From the NCBI RefSeq assembly GCF_015070875.1, contig NZ_JADDIV010000005.1, positions 248,001 through 312,000 of the forward strand: a DNA stretch of 64,000 nucleotides, in the 5' to 3' direction. The notes beneath the pieces are model-generated. The model was not told where the DNA came from. It was given only the letters and a program-made list of their open reading frames with translations, and ran no database searches. This DNA comes from Ramlibacter pallidus. Lineage in GTDB: Bacteria; Pseudomonadota; Gammaproteobacteria; Burkholderiales; Burkholderiaceae_C. Positions 55,528 through 64,000 of the stretch are shown piece by piece. Positions within the stretch are counted from its first letter, which is position 1. Every line of letters starts with the position of its first letter. A program made the position numbers and the translations under genes.

Positions 55528-56763
55528 GTGAGCGCCACTGCCGCATCCATTCCTCCCATCGATCGCAACTGGCCGCTGGTGGCCGCGGGCGCGCTGATGA
55601 CGTGTGCCGCGATCGGCGTCGTGTTCTCGCTGGCCGTGTTCCTGGAGCCGATGGCCGCCGACACCGGCTGGTCGCGAGCCGGGATCAGCGGCGCCATGAC
55701 GCTGGCCTTCGTCAGCATGGGCTTCGCCGGCTTCGGCTGGGGCGCGTTGAGCGACCGCATCGGGCCCCGGCGGGTCGTGCTGTGCGGCATCGTGCTGCTC
55801 GGGCTGGCGACGGTGCTCGCCAGCCGTGCGTCCAGCCTGCCGGCCTTCCAGCTCCTGTTCGGCGTGCTGACGGGCGTGGCCGCCGGCAGCTTCATCGCGC
55901 CGGTGATGGCCGCCACGGCGGCGTCCTTCGACAGGCACAGGAGCCTGGCGGTGTCGCTGGTGTCCGCGGGCATGGGGGTCGCGCCCATGACGATCGCGCC
56001 GCTCGCCGCCTGGCTCGTCACGCTGCACGGCTGGCGCACGACGCAGCTCATGATCGGCGTGGCCGTGTGGGTGGTCCTGCTGCCGGCCGTGTGGTTCATC
56101 CGGCGGTCGCCGGCGCCGCAGGGCCGCGGCGCGGCGTCCGCCCAGGCCGCGGAGCCGGACATGACGGCGGGCCAGGCCTTGCGCTCGCGTGCGTTCATCC
56201 TGCTCGCCGCCGCCTTCTTCGCCTGCTGCGCCGCCCATTCCGGGCCGATCTTCCACACGGTCAGCTACGCGATCGGCTGTGGCCTGCCGATGGTGAGCGC
56301 CGTCACGATCTACAGCATGGAAGGCGCCGCCGGACTCGGCGGCCGGCTGCTGTTCGGCGTGCTGGCCGATCGCGTCGGCGCCAAGCGCGTGCTCGTGGCC
56401 GGCCTCCTGGTGCAGGCGTTCGCCGCGGCGTCCTACCTGATGGTGAACCAGCTCGGGGGCTTCTACGCGGTGGCGATCGTCTTCGGCCTCGCCTACGGCG
56501 GCGTGATGCCGCTCTACGCCACCCTGGCGCGCGAAGCGTTCGGCCCCCGCATCCTCGGGACGGTGCTCGGCGCGGCGTCGCTGGTGTCCAGCATGGGCAT
56601 GGCGCTGGGGCCGCTGCTGGGCGGCTGGCTGTACGACCGCTATGGCAGCTATGCGTGGCTCTACATCGGTTCGCTGGGCGTCGGCCTCGCGGCGGCGGCG
56701 ATCGCGCTGGCGTTTCCGCGCGGACCGGCCGTCGCGCCGCGCCTGGCGCCGGCCGCGGCCTGA
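55528..56763 (+). CDS. MFS transporter, MCT/OFA-like
   Basis: 411-residue major facilitator with twelve helices. The loops RIGPRRVVLCGIVLLG (after helix 2) and DRVGAKRVLVAGLLVQA (after helix 8) carry the family A-motif variants; the layout is that of monocarboxylate/oxalate-formate type permeases. Substrate unknown. CCAGGAGCAACC precedes the GTG-ATG region; I use the ATG-equivalent start at 55528. Sits between the small barrel protein and the sigma factor. Confidence 0.87.
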   Translation: MSATAASIPPIDRNWPLVAAGALMTCAAIGVVFSLAVFLEPMAADTGWSRAGISGAMTLAFVSMGFAGFGWGALSDRIGPRRVVLCGIVLLGLATVLASRASSLPAFQLLFGVLTGVAAGSFIAPVMAATAASFDRHRSLAVSLVSAGMGVAPMTIAPLAAWLVTLHGWRTTQLMIGVAVWVVLLPAVWFIRRSPAPQGRGAASAQAAEPDMTAGQALRSRAFILLAAAFFACCAAHSGPIFHTVSYAIGCGLPMVSAVTIYSMEGAAGLGGRLLFGVLADRVGAKRVLVAGLLVQAFAAASYLMVNQLGGFYAVAIVFGLAYGGVMPLYATLAREAFGPRILGTVLGAASLVSSMGMALGPLLGGWLYDRYGSYAWLYIGSLGVGLAAAAIALAFPRGPAVAPRLAPAAA

Positions 56764-56778
56764 GGGAGCGCGCACGCC

Positions 56779-57666
56779 ATGCCTGCGGACACCGGAAACG
56801 ACAGCTTCGCCAACCTGGCGGCCGACCTGCGTCCGCGCCTGCACCGGTACTGCGCGCGCATGGTCGGCTCCGCGCTCGACGGCGAGGACGTGGTGCAGGA
56901 CGCGCTGGCCAAGGCCGCGCTGCACTACGACGGCGAACTGGTGCGGGAGCCGAAGGCGTGGATGTTCCGGGTGGCGCACAATGCCGCACTGGACTTCCTG
57001 CGCCGCCGCTCGCTCGAGCGGCAGGTCTTCAGCCCGGCCGACGAGGAGACGGGCCCGGACCTGCAGGATGCCGTCGACCCCCACGCCGGCGCCGAGGCGA
57101 CGGCGGCGGCACTGGCCACCTTCATGCACCTGCCGTTCACGCAGCGCAGCGCGGTGATCCTCGCGGACGTCCTCGGCCATGCGCTGCAGGAGATCGCCGG
57201 GACGCTGCAGACCACCGTGCCCGCCGTGAAAGCTGCCTTGCACCGGGGGCGCACCCGCCTGCGCGCCCTCGGCCGCGAGGGCGAGATCCCGCCACAGGCG
57301 CAGCTGCCGCCCCGGCTGCTCGTGCTCGCGCAGCTGTATGCCGAGCGCTTCAACGCCCGCGACTTCGACGGGCTTCGCGCGCTGCTCGCCGACGAAGTGC
57401 GGCTGCAGGTCGCCGGCCGCGTCGACGTGCAGGGCAGCCGCGAGGTGGTCGGCTACTTCTCCAACTACGCCAGGCTGCAGGGCTTGCGGGCGCAAGCCAC
57501 GGCCTTCGAAGGGCATGCGGGCCTGTGGGTGCACGAGGGTGGGCCGGGCGGCGGGGCGTATCCCATCGTGCTGGACTGGGGTGCCGGCGACCGGCTGGTG
57601 GCCATCCGCGACTTCCGCTATGCGCGGTACGTGGCGGATACTTTCGTGGCTAAGGGAACTGCCTAG
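56779..57666 (+). CDS. ECF41-like sigma factor with C-terminal SnoaL domain
   Basis: 295-residue sigma factor. Region 2 (about 15-80) includes DGEDVVQDALAKAALHYDG, region 4 (about 110-165) has LPFTQRSAVILADVLGHALQ, and a C-terminal SnoaL-like domain (about 180-290, from LLVLAQLYAERFNARDF) replaces an anti-sigma partner, as in the ECF41/SigJ group. Activity is thought to be set by that domain. It follows the MFS gene by 16 nt. Its regulon probably includes the operon itself. Confidence 0.9.
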   Translation: MPADTGNDSFANLAADLRPRLHRYCARMVGSALDGEDVVQDALAKAALHYDGELVREPKAWMFRVAHNAALDFLRRRSLERQVFSPADEETGPDLQDAVDPHAGAEATAAALATFMHLPFTQRSAVILADVLGHALQEIAGTLQTTVPAVKAALHRGRTRLRALGREGEIPPQAQLPPRLLVLAQLYAERFNARDFDGLRALLADEVRLQVAGRVDVQGSREVVGYFSNYARLQGLRAQATAFEGHAGLWVHEGGPGGGAYPIVLDWGAGDRLVAIRDFRYARYVADTFVAKGTA

Positions 57667-57716
57667 GAAATTCGCTCACTGCCCAGCGCGGGGTCGAAGC
57701 GGGAGACTCGATCTCC

Positions 57717-58187
57717 ATGCCGTCCCTCGAAGCGTTCTCCCGTCGTGCAGCCGCAGCGGGAAGCGCCGCGATCGCACTCTCGCTGGCGTGCGCGTCGGTG
57801 CCCGCGGCGGCGGAAACGGCATCGGCCACCTTGACCATCCGCGTCGCCGTTCCCGCCGTCACCCTCCTCAAGTTGCCTGCGCACCACGTGGACGTGGAAC
57901 TGTCCGCAGCCGACGTGGCCCGTGGGTTTGCCACGCCCGACGCCCCTTTCACCGTCGAAGTCCTGACCAACCTGCGCGACGGCCTGCAACTGGAGCTCGC
58001 GTGCGCCACCGCTCCTTGCGAGCCCGGCCGGGTCCTGGCGGAAGACGGATCGCAGGCCTGGCATGTGCCGGGGGGACGCGGCTTGCGCCGCCACACGGTG
58101 ACGGCGCCGCTGCGCCTGCCGATCTCGCGCGGCGCGGCGCCTGGCCGTTACCGCGTCGCCGTCCAGGTCACGACGCTGGGACCGTAG
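57717..58187 (+). CDS. Exported beta-rich hypothetical protein
   Basis: 156-residue secreted protein. Signal peptide to about residue 32 (...ACASVPAAA), then a beta-strand-rich domain with VAVPAVTLLKLPAHHVDVEL and two Cys (ELACATAPCEPG) probably disulfide-bonded. The C-terminal LPISRGAAPGRYRVAVQVTT resembles pilin-like or spore-coat-U-like beta-sandwich ends. No family is certain. A 9-bp stem follows the stop at 58193-58213. Confidence 0.55.
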   Translation: MPSLEAFSRRAAAAGSAAIALSLACASVPAAAETASATLTIRVAVPAVTLLKLPAHHVDVELSAADVARGFATPDAPFTVEVLTNLRDGLQLELACATAPCEPGRVLAEDGSQAWHVPGGRGLRRHTVTAPLRLPISRGAAPGRYRVAVQVTTLGP

Positions 58188-58191
58188 CGGA

Positions 58192-58214
58192 CGCGATCAC
58201 CGGAAGTGATCGCG
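58192..58214 (+). other. Hairpin after the exported hypothetical gene
   Basis: CGCGATCAC-CGGAA-GTGATCGCG: 9-bp perfect stem, 5-nt loop, just past the stop codon and 53 nt before the carboxylesterase ATG. No T tract, so terminator, RNA end or operator remain possible. Confidence 0.45.
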
Positions 58215-58266
58215 CCATCAGCATTCTGGATTTTCCAGGAATGATGGCCGTGCTTATCGTCGCGCC

Positions 58267-60000
58267 ATGACGCGCACTTTCGCCTGCATCGCTTTCTCCT
58301 CGGCGCTCCTGCTCGCCGGCTGCGCCGCCGGTCCCGGCGGCCCCGCCGCCTTGCAACGTGCGACCACCCTCGGCCCGGTGGTCGGCGTCGATGCCTCGGC
58401 GAGCGACGGCACGTACAGCTGGAAGGGCCTCCCCTTCGCGGCAGCGCCCGTGGGCGCGCTGCGGTGGAAGGCGCCCGCCGATGCGGCGCGCTGGACCCAG
58501 CCCCGTGCGGCGGACCGGTTCGCGGCGGCGTGCGTGCAGACGGGCCGCCTCTACGGCCCGGGGCTGAACAACCGCTTCGACGAGACCATCGGCAGCACGC
58601 TCGGGCAGACGCTGGGCGCCGAGGACTGCCTGTACCTGAACGTCTGGCAGCCCGCGCAAGGCGCCGGGCCGCGCCCGGTGATCGTGTTCGTCCACGGCGG
58701 CAGCAACATCACCGGCTACACCGCGGATCCGCTGTACGACGGCGCCGCCCTGGCCCGCGCTGCCGGCGCGGTGGTCGTGACCGTCAACTATCGCCTCGGC
58801 ATCTTCGGCTTCCTCGACCTGCCGGCGCTGAAGACCGGCGACGCGCTGGACGATTCCGGCAACTTCGCGCTGCTGGACATCCTGAAGGCGCTGGAGTTCG
58901 TGCAGGCGAACATCGCCAGCTTCGGCGGCGATCCGCGTCGCGTGACCCTGATGGGGCAATCCGCCGGCGCGGTGAACGTGTACGCGCTCCTGGGTTCGCC
59001 GCTGGTGGCGTCGCGCGCGCAGCCGCTGTTCCATCGGGTCGTGGCGCTCAGCGGCGGCATCTCCACCGCGGCCTCGTTGCCTGCAGGTGCGATCCCGGGC
59101 GTGCTGCCGCGCACGGTGTGGACGACGCGCGGGCAGGCGCTGCTCGAGGGCGCGCTGTTGTCGGACCGCTCGGCGGCGGACGCGGCGGCGGCCACGGCCC
59201 TCGCGGGCGCGCGGCCGGCGGCGGAGCATGCGCGCTACCTGCGGGCGAAATCCGCCGACGAACTGCTGGGTGTCGTGCGCACGCGGCTCGCGCCGCGCGG
59301 CATGTCGGCGTCCAACCCGATCCCCGACGGCACCGTGCTCGCCGCCGACCCCATCGCCGCCATCCGTGCCGGTCGCTACGCGAAGGTGCCCGTGCTCGCG
59401 GGCATCACGCGCGACGAGACCAAGTTGTTCCCGCAACTGCTCGCCATCCGCCCGGCGCTCGGCGGCGTGAGCGGACGGCTGCTCGAAGATGCCGACGTGT
59501 TCCGCATCGCGTACCGCTACGACGCGCAAGCCGCGCCGGCCACGCGCATCGAGGACTGGGTTCCCGCGGCCTACCTGCCGACGGACCGGCCCGTGACCGG
59601 CTTCGATGCGAGGACGCGCGAGCTGAACCGGCTGTGGTTCGAGGCGATCCGCGACGACGTGCTGAACGCGGTCCGCTCCCGCCAGCCGGAGGTGTGGAGC
59701 TACCGCTTCGACTGGGACGAACTGCCAACGCCCTTCGACACGATCTTCGGCGCCGCGCACACCTTCGACCTGCCGTTCGTGTTCGGCAACTTCGGGCCCA
59801 GCCTCTACTCCAGGATCGCCTTCACGCGCGGCAACGAACCCGGCCGGCTCGCGTTGTCGCGCGCCATGATGCAGTCGCTGGGGGCTTTCGCCGCGACGGG
59901 CGACCCCAACACGCCGGCCCTGGGCACGCGCTGGCCGGCGTGGCCCGGGCGCATCGTGTTCGACGCCGATCCGGCCCGTGCGGTCATCCGTGCGGAGTAG
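58267..60000 (+). CDS. Type B carboxylesterase/lipase family lipoprotein
   Basis: 577-residue hydrolase. MTRTFACIAFSSALLLAGC is a lipoprotein signal. The catalytic Ser is in TLMGQSAGAVNVYALLG (GQSAG), with the oxyanion HGGSNITGY earlier and EDCLYLNVWQP as second family signature. The charge-relay acid and His follow in the C-terminal half (GITRDETKLF; AAHTFDLPFVF). Likely acts on esters at the cell envelope. TATCGT 6 nt before the ATG suggests a leaderless start. The 3' end overlaps the convergent GFA gene. Confidence 0.92.
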   Translation: MTRTFACIAFSSALLLAGCAAGPGGPAALQRATTLGPVVGVDASASDGTYSWKGLPFAAAPVGALRWKAPADAARWTQPRAADRFAAACVQTGRLYGPGLNNRFDETIGSTLGQTLGAEDCLYLNVWQPAQGAGPRPVIVFVHGGSNITGYTADPLYDGAALARAAGAVVVTVNYRLGIFGFLDLPALKTGDALDDSGNFALLDILKALEFVQANIASFGGDPRRVTLMGQSAGAVNVYALLGSPLVASRAQPLFHRVVALSGGISTAASLPAGAIPGVLPRTVWTTRGQALLEGALLSDRSAADAAAATALAGARPAAEHARYLRAKSADELLGVVRTRLAPRGMSASNPIPDGTVLAADPIAAIRAGRYAKVPVLAGITRDETKLFPQLLAIRPALGGVSGRLLEDADVFRIAYRYDAQAAPATRIEDWVPAAYLPTDRPVTGFDARTRELNRLWFEAIRDDVLNAVRSRQPEVWSYRFDWDELPTPFDTIFGAAHTFDLPFVFGNFGPSLYSRIAFTRGNEPGRLALSRAMMQSLGAFAATGDPNTPALGTRWPAWPGRIVFDADPARAVIRAE

Positions 60001-60484
60001 AAGCCAGGCCGTGGCGCTCGTGCCATTCGGCCAGGGACAGGTCCGGGTAGCGGTCGAAGCGCGGGTCTTGCGCACCGCCCTCGACCTTCACCCATGCGGC
60101 CTTGGAGCCGACCATGCAGTGCATGTGCTCCGGCGCCTCCGGCAGCGGCGTGTCGATCGCGCCCGCGTGCGGATGCACGAGGTCGGGCCAGGTCGGGTCC
60201 CACAGCCACAGCGCGCTGCCGCAGCCGGCGCAGAAGTAGCGGCGGCCCGTGCTGAGCCGCGTCCCGCGACCGCCTTCCTTCGGCAGCCGCGCACGATAGA
60301 TGCGCAGGTGCTGCTTGCCCCTGACCTTCATCGTGCGCGTGACGGCGCCCAGGTTGATGGCGTAGCCGCCCGCGCCGGCGGTCTTGCGGCAGATGGAGCA
60401 GTAGCACCGCATGAAGGGCACGGGCTCCCCGGATTCGACGCTGAACTTCACCTTGCCGCAATGGCATGAGCCTTCCAGGTGCAC
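59984..60484 (-). CDS. GFA (glutathione-dependent formaldehyde-activating) family protein
   Basis: 166-residue protein of the CENP-V/GFA fold with the zinc-binding Cys sets GSCHCGKVKFSV, CYCSICRKTAGAGGYA and RYFCAGCGSALWLW. Some relatives speed glutathione-formaldehyde adduct formation, but most have no proven activity. GTG start at 60484. On the same strand as the MATE gene, whose stop lies 64 nt upstream. Confidence 0.92.
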   Translation of the reverse strand: MHLEGSCHCGKVKFSVESGEPVPFMRCYCSICRKTAGAGGYAINLGAVTRTMKVRGKQHLRIYRARLPKEGGRGTRLSTGRRYFCAGCGSALWLWDPTWPDLVHPHAGAIDTPLPEAPEHMHCMVGSKAAWVKVEGGAQDPRFDRYPDLSLAEWHERHGLASTPHG

Positions 60485-60548
60485 GGCACGCTCCTTCGGT
60501 GTGGCTGGGGACAGGCGCCACTATGCCGTGGCTGCGCGCATCGAGGTG

Positions 60549-61922
60549 TTACGCGGCCCGCCCCCGCGGCGACCAGTCGGCGAGGTACGTCGCGGCGGCC
60601 AGGGTGACGCCGGTGACCAGCAGGCTGGCGGCGACCACGAAGTACAGCGCCTCGGGTGCGCCGGACGCGATCCGCAGCGCGGCGGCGCCGCCGACGACCA
60701 CGACGGCCAGCCGCGCGCCGCTGGCGAGCAGGGCCCATTTCAGGCGGCCGGCCCCCTGGGACGCGAAGAACAGCGCGAGGCTGAGTCCGAAGAAGCCGTA
60801 GCTGCCCCCCACGATGCGCAGGTAGGTGCTGCCGGCCTGCTGCACCGCCGCGTCCGCGGTGAACAGGCCCATCCACGCAGCCGGCCACACCGCGGCCCAC
60901 ACGCCGATCAGCCCGGTGACCAGCCAGACCACGCCCGCGCCCGTCCAGGCGATGCGCTTGGCCCGCTCGGGCTGCTGCGCGCCGAGGTTCGCGGCCACCA
61001 TCGCCGTGAGGGCGCTGCCGATGCCGAAGGCGATCGGCACGAGGATGTACTCGAGCCGCGCGGCGATGCCGTAGCCTGCGATCGCGAGGCCGCCGAAGCC
61101 GGCCACGTAGCCCGTGGCCGCGGCGATGGCGCCGTTGCTCAGGACCGGGCTCATCGCCGAGGGCAGGGCGATCTGCAGGATGCGGCGGAAGGCCCCGTCC
61201 CCGGCACGCGCGGCCGGCGCGAGCGGCCGCACCGGGCTGCCGCGGCGCGAGAGCCAGGCCAGCAGTGCCAGTGCCCCCACGCCGTTCGTGACGACCGTGC
61301 TCGTCGCCGCGCCGGCGACACCCAGCGCCGGCACCGGGCCCGCCCCGAACACCAGCACGGGGCACAGCAGCAGGTGCATGGCCGTGGTGCCCACCAGCGC
61401 GAGCGCCGCGGCACCCATCTGCCCGGAGCCGCGCGCCACGCCGGCGAGCACGTTCACCGACCAGATCGCGGCGGCACCGCCGAACAGCACCGCTGCGTAA
61501 GCACGCGCCTGCTCCAGCACCGGCCCGCGCGCGCCCAGCGCGGCGTACAACCAGGGGCCGGCGCACAACAGCGTGAAGAGCACGGATGCGAGGAGGCCGA
61601 GCAGGACCGCGTTGCGCGCGAGTTGCGCGGCCAGCGGGGCGTCGCCGGCGCCCAGCGCCCGCGCCACGACCGCCGTCGTGCTGCCGCCCAGGCTGCCCGC
61701 CGACATGTGCAGCATCAGCATGGCCAGCGGCAGCACGACGGCGACGCCGGCCAGGGCGTCGGCACCCAGCCGCCCGACGATGTAGCCGTCGAAGCCGATC
61801 ACCACGGTGTTGGCGAACAGGCCCAGGACGTTCGGCGTCGCCAGCCGCAGCAGCGTGGGGAAGACGGGGCCGCGCAGCATGCGCTGCGTCGCCGGCGCGG
61901 CGGCCAGGGCCGGCGCGTTCAT
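60549..61922 (-). CDS. MATE-family multidrug exporter
   Basis: 457-residue inner-membrane Na+/H+ antiporter of the MATE family with twelve helices. Family-like segments include LFANTVVIGFDGYIVGRLGA and LEQARAYAAVLFGGAA. Start ATG 61922 overlaps the stop of the SDR gene (ATGA), so both are transcribed from the TetR-controlled region upstream. Exports an unknown toxic compound; the SDR may modify the same compound (inference). Confidence 0.9.
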   Translation of the reverse strand: MNAPALAAAPATQRMLRGPVFPTLLRLATPNVLGLFANTVVIGFDGYIVGRLGADALAGVAVVLPLAMLMLHMSAGSLGGSTTAVVARALGAGDAPLAAQLARNAVLLGLLASVLFTLLCAGPWLYAALGARGPVLEQARAYAAVLFGGAAAIWSVNVLAGVARGSGQMGAAALALVGTTAMHLLLCPVLVFGAGPVPALGVAGAATSTVVTNGVGALALLAWLSRRGSPVRPLAPAARAGDGAFRRILQIALPSAMSPVLSNGAIAAATGYVAGFGGLAIAGYGIAARLEYILVPIAFGIGSALTAMVAANLGAQQPERAKRIAWTGAGVVWLVTGLIGVWAAVWPAAWMGLFTADAAVQQAGSTYLRIVGGSYGFFGLSLALFFASQGAGRLKWALLASGARLAVVVVGGAAALRIASGAPEALYFVVAASLLVTGVTLAAATYLADWSPRGRAA

Positions 61923-62620
61923 GCGGCCGCCAGGTAGGCCGGCACCGCCAGGGACAGCGATTGCTTTACCTGGCGCGTGGCGTCGTCGGCCAGGATCTCC
62001 TCCACGCCGGCCTCGAGCCCGTCGAGCGCGAAACGCACGATGGCTTCGGGCGAGGACTTCGGCATCTCGATGCCGCGGGTGAGGTCCGTGTCGACGAAGC
62101 CCATGTGCAGCGCGGACACCTGCGTGCCCTGGGCGCGCAGCTCGTGCCGCAGCCCGTTCGTCAGCGCCCAGGCGGCGGCCTTGGTCGCGCCGTAGGTGCC
62201 CAGCAGGGGGCGGTGGACCCAGCTGGCGATGGAGAGCACGTTGAGCAGCGCGCCGCCGCCGTTGGCCGCGAGCACCGGCCCGAAGGCCTGCGCCATGCGC
62301 AGCATGCCGAAGAAGTTCACCTCCAGCTGGCGGCGCGTGTTCTCCAGCGCGCCGTCCTGCAGGAAGCCGCCGGGCTGCGCGATGCCCGCGTTGTTGATGA
62401 CGAGGGTGACGTCGCCGCACGCGCTGGCGACGCGTGCCACCTGCCCGGGATCGGTGACGTCGAGCGCGATCGCCTGCACGCCGGGGATCTGCACGGAAGA
62501 AGGATCGCGTGCCCCGGCGTAGACGCGTCGGGCACCGCGGGCGAGGGCCTCGCGGGCGAAGGCGGCGCCGATGCCGCGGTTGGCACCGGTGATCAGGACG
62601 ACGGCATGGGCAAGCTTCAT
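61919..62620 (-). CDS. Short-chain dehydrogenase/reductase
   Basis: 233-residue NAD(P)-dependent SDR: TGANRGIGAAFA coenzyme loop, NNAG motif (LVINNAGIAQPG), catalytic Ser region SIASWVHRP and YGATK with Tyr and Lys. Classical, complete. The ATG at 62620 lies 19 nt after the palindromic operator at 62639. It precedes and overlaps the MATE gene. Confidence 0.93.
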   Translation of the reverse strand: MKLAHAVVLITGANRGIGAAFAREALARGARRVYAGARDPSSVQIPGVQAIALDVTDPGQVARVASACGDVTLVINNAGIAQPGGFLQDGALENTRRQLEVNFFGMLRMAQAFGPVLAANGGGALLNVLSIASWVHRPLLGTYGATKAAAWALTNGLRHELRAQGTQVSALHMGFVDTDLTRGIEMPKSSPEAIVRFALDGLEAGVEEILADDATRQVKQSLSLAVPAYLAAA

Positions 62621-62638
62621 GGGCGGACTCCGGCTTGA

Positions 62639-62656
62639 ATATGACGACCGTCATAT
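62639..62656. promoter_or_regulatory. Palindromic TetR-type operator upstream of the SDR-MATE genes
   Basis: Perfect inverted repeat ATATGACG-AC-CGTCATAT between the TetR and SDR genes. A related site lies upstream of tetR itself at 63334-63349, both sharing AATATGACG. Symmetry, spacing and location fit binding by the adjacent TetR protein. Confidence 0.75.
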
Positions 62657-62708
62657 CGACGGTCGCGGAAGGAACGCGCCCCGAAGGCGCGCAGGGAAAG
62701 GAAGGTCA

Positions 62709-63314
62709 TCAGGCGGCCGGGACCGGATGGTCGAACTGCGCGAGCAGGAAGCGGCGGCTGGCCTCGAGGTGGCGCCGCCCCTTCGCGTTGTCGCCGAGCG
62801 CGCGTGCGACCTGCAGCGCGCCGACCAGGTGCGAGGCAACGATGGCGGCCGCCTCCGGCGGTTGCGCAGGGCCCAGCGTCGACGCGACGCGCGCGGTGAG
62901 GGCTTCGACGCGGGCGGCGGCGGCGGCACGGACCTCGTCGCTCTGGCGCGGCATCTCCGAGGCCAGCGCGGCCACGGGGCAGCCCCGCTCGGGCGAGCGC
63001 AGGTGGCGCTCGGACAGGTAGCTTTGGACCAGTGCGCGGAAGCGGTTGCCGGCGCTCGCCTCCCCCTGGTCCAGCGAACGCTGCAGGCGCGCCTGGCTGT
63101 CCTGGCCGGCGCGCTCCAGGGCGGCCGCCAACAGGGCGTCACGCGAAGCGAAGTGCGCGTAGAACCCGCCATGCGTGAGGCCCGCGCGCTTCATGATGTC
63201 CGCCACGCCCACGCCGCTGAAGCCGTCGCGGCGCAGCACGCCCGCGGCCGTGTCGAGGATGCGGTCGTGCGTCTGCAGCTTGCGTTCGGAGCTGGTGGCG
63301 GGATCGAGGGGCAT
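62709..63314 (-). CDS. TetR-family repressor
   Basis: 201-residue TetR protein: N-terminal helix-turn-helix with GVADIMKRAGLTHGGFYAHFASRD (about 35-58, cut here) and a C-terminal ligand domain containing LRSPERGCPVAALASEMPRQ. It is the first gene of the reverse-strand cluster and probably represses the SDR-MATE pair and itself; the inducer is unknown. Start ATG 63314. Confidence 0.92.
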   Translation of the reverse strand: MPLDPATSSERKLQTHDRILDTAAGVLRRDGFSGVGVADIMKRAGLTHGGFYAHFASRDALLAAALERAGQDSQARLQRSLDQGEASAGNRFRALVQSYLSERHLRSPERGCPVAALASEMPRQSDEVRAAAAARVEALTARVASTLGPAQPPEAAAIVASHLVGALQVARALGDNAKGRRHLEASRRFLLAQFDHPVPAA

Positions 63315-63333
63315 CTGCGGGTGTCCTACTGAA

Positions 63334-63349
63334 TATGACGGTCATCATA
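63334..63349. promoter_or_regulatory. Operator-like palindrome upstream of tetR
   Basis: TATGA-N6-TCATA with inner ATGAC-G-GTCAT; shares AATATGACG with the site at 62639. Position 20-35 nt before the tetR ATG fits autorepression. Confidence 0.6.
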
Positions 63350-63395
63350 CAGATGCGCCGCGAGGCTTGCATTGCCCCTTCCGGGCCCGGGTTTT

Positions 63396-64000
63396 TCAGG
63401 CGACGGTGTCCAGCGCGCCGCGCGTTTCCGCGGCGTCCTTCATCGGCGAACGGCCGAACATCCGGCCGTACTCGCGGGTGAACTGCGAGACGCTCTCGTA
63501 CCCGACGGCGAAGGCGGCGCTGCTGGCGGAGCGGCCCTCCGAGGTGACCAGGCGGCGTGCCTCGATCAGCCGCAGCTGCTTCTGGAACTGCAGCGGCGAC
63601 AACGAGGTGACCGCTCGGAAGTGCTGGTGGAAGGACGAAACGCTCATCTTCGCTTCCGCGGCCAGCCGTTCGACCGGCAGCGGACGCGTGAACTCCGCCC
63701 GCACGAGCGCGATGGCACGGGCGATGCGCTGGCCCGGCGCCTGTGGCCAGCCCAGCCGGCGGATCGCGGGGCCATGCCGGCCTGCCAGCAGCCAGTAGTG
63801 CAGTTCCCGCAACAGCTGCGCATGCAGGATGGGCATCGCCGCGGGACGTTCGACCAGGCGCATCAGCCGCAGCGCTGCGTCCGCGACTTCCGCGTCGGTC
63901 GGCTCCACGCGGACGGCCGCGCCTTCATCTGCCGGCACCGCCTTCATCTCCAGCACGAGTTCGGCGATCAGCGCCAGGTCCAGCTCCAGCACCACCGACA
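63396..64000 (-). CDS. AraC-family regulator, 5' part missing at the window edge
   Basis: At least 201 residues of an AraC protein with the AraC_N-type N-terminal domain (LDLALIAELVLEM...PILHAQLLRELHYWLL) and a C-terminal helix-turn-helix pair: LPVERLAAEAKMSVSSFHQHF and AFAVGYESVSQFTREYGRMFG. The frame is open to the right edge, so the start is outside; the ATG at 63995 is internal. Target unknown. Confidence 0.88.
   Translation of the reverse strand, partial: SVVLELDLALIAELVLEMKAVPADEGAAVRVEPTDAEVADAALRLMRLVERPAAMPILHAQLLRELHYWLLAGRHGPAIRRLGWPQAPGQRIARAIALVRAEFTRPLPVERLAAEAKMSVSSFHQHFRAVTSLSPLQFQKQLRLIEARRLVTSEGRSASSAAFAVGYESVSQFTREYGRMFGRSPMKDAAETRGALDTVA

Overview
The window is a gene-dense, G+C-rich (about 70 %) bacterial chromosome segment with no prophage, CRISPR array or intact insertion sequence. 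Gene families and local order (DUF3460 next to scpA, nadC-nadA facing nadB, fkpB-ispH, the DUF3305/DUF3306/formate dehydrogenase block, the selenoneine genes senA and senB) point to a betaproteobacterium of the order Burkholderiales, most likely a Comamonadaceae member close to Variovorax or Ramlibacter. That placement is inference from gene content.

Layout. 1-8.2 kb: the end of gpsA, a lectin-like lipoprotein, a thioredoxin, and the de novo NAD pathway (nadC-nadA forward, nadB reverse) with scpA and DUF3460. 8.2-14.6 kb: a SulP anion transporter, a YoaK-family protein, metG and apbC. 14.7-25.6 kb: a large formate-oxidation locus. Its first part is DUF3305, DUF3306, a 695-residue poly-[4Fe-4S] protein and a TorD-like chaperone. 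Its second part is a small Tat-signal protein, the molybdenum/tungsten catalytic subunit (cysteine form), the iron-sulfur subunit, a tiny lipoprotein, a cytochrome b subunit and a secreted Ala-rich protein, closed by a good terminator. fdhD follows. 25.6-36.5 kb: a YbbP-type permease, truncated globin, LemA and an M48 peptidase, Smr and RadC, fkpB-ispH, a PLP dehydratase, serS and a ZIP transporter.

36.7-43 kb is the most interesting stretch. It holds a crystallin/glycine-zipper surface protein, tRNA-Ser(CGA), a two-gene metal-response module (MerT/MerF-like Cys-rich membrane protein and a divergent MerR regulator around a 19-bp-spacer promoter), the head-to-head selenoneine genes senB and senA, and a sterol-desaturase-type enzyme facing a membrane-anchored AraC regulator. 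43.1-44.7 kb is a lower-G+C insert with an unfamiliar HExxH protein that ends in a zinc ribbon. 44.7-64 kb is accessory metabolism: a LIV-type binding protein, a DUF6351 hydrolase, LysE, azoreductase with a GDSL hydrolase, LysR, AraC and TetR regulators next to oxidoreductases and exporters, an ECF41-like sigma factor operon, a carboxylesterase, and a TetR-SDR-MATE cluster with visible palindromic operators.

Two sequence-level patterns cut across genes. A 38-bp G/C palindromic repeat lies in frame inside metG (once) and the DUF3306 gene (twice, inverted), in each case encoding a Pro/Gly linker. At least nine genes have a -10-like hexamer only 6-7 nt before the ATG and no Shine-Dalgarno sequence, which suggests leaderless mRNAs. 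Function calls rest on motif and family recognition by eye; no database search was run.
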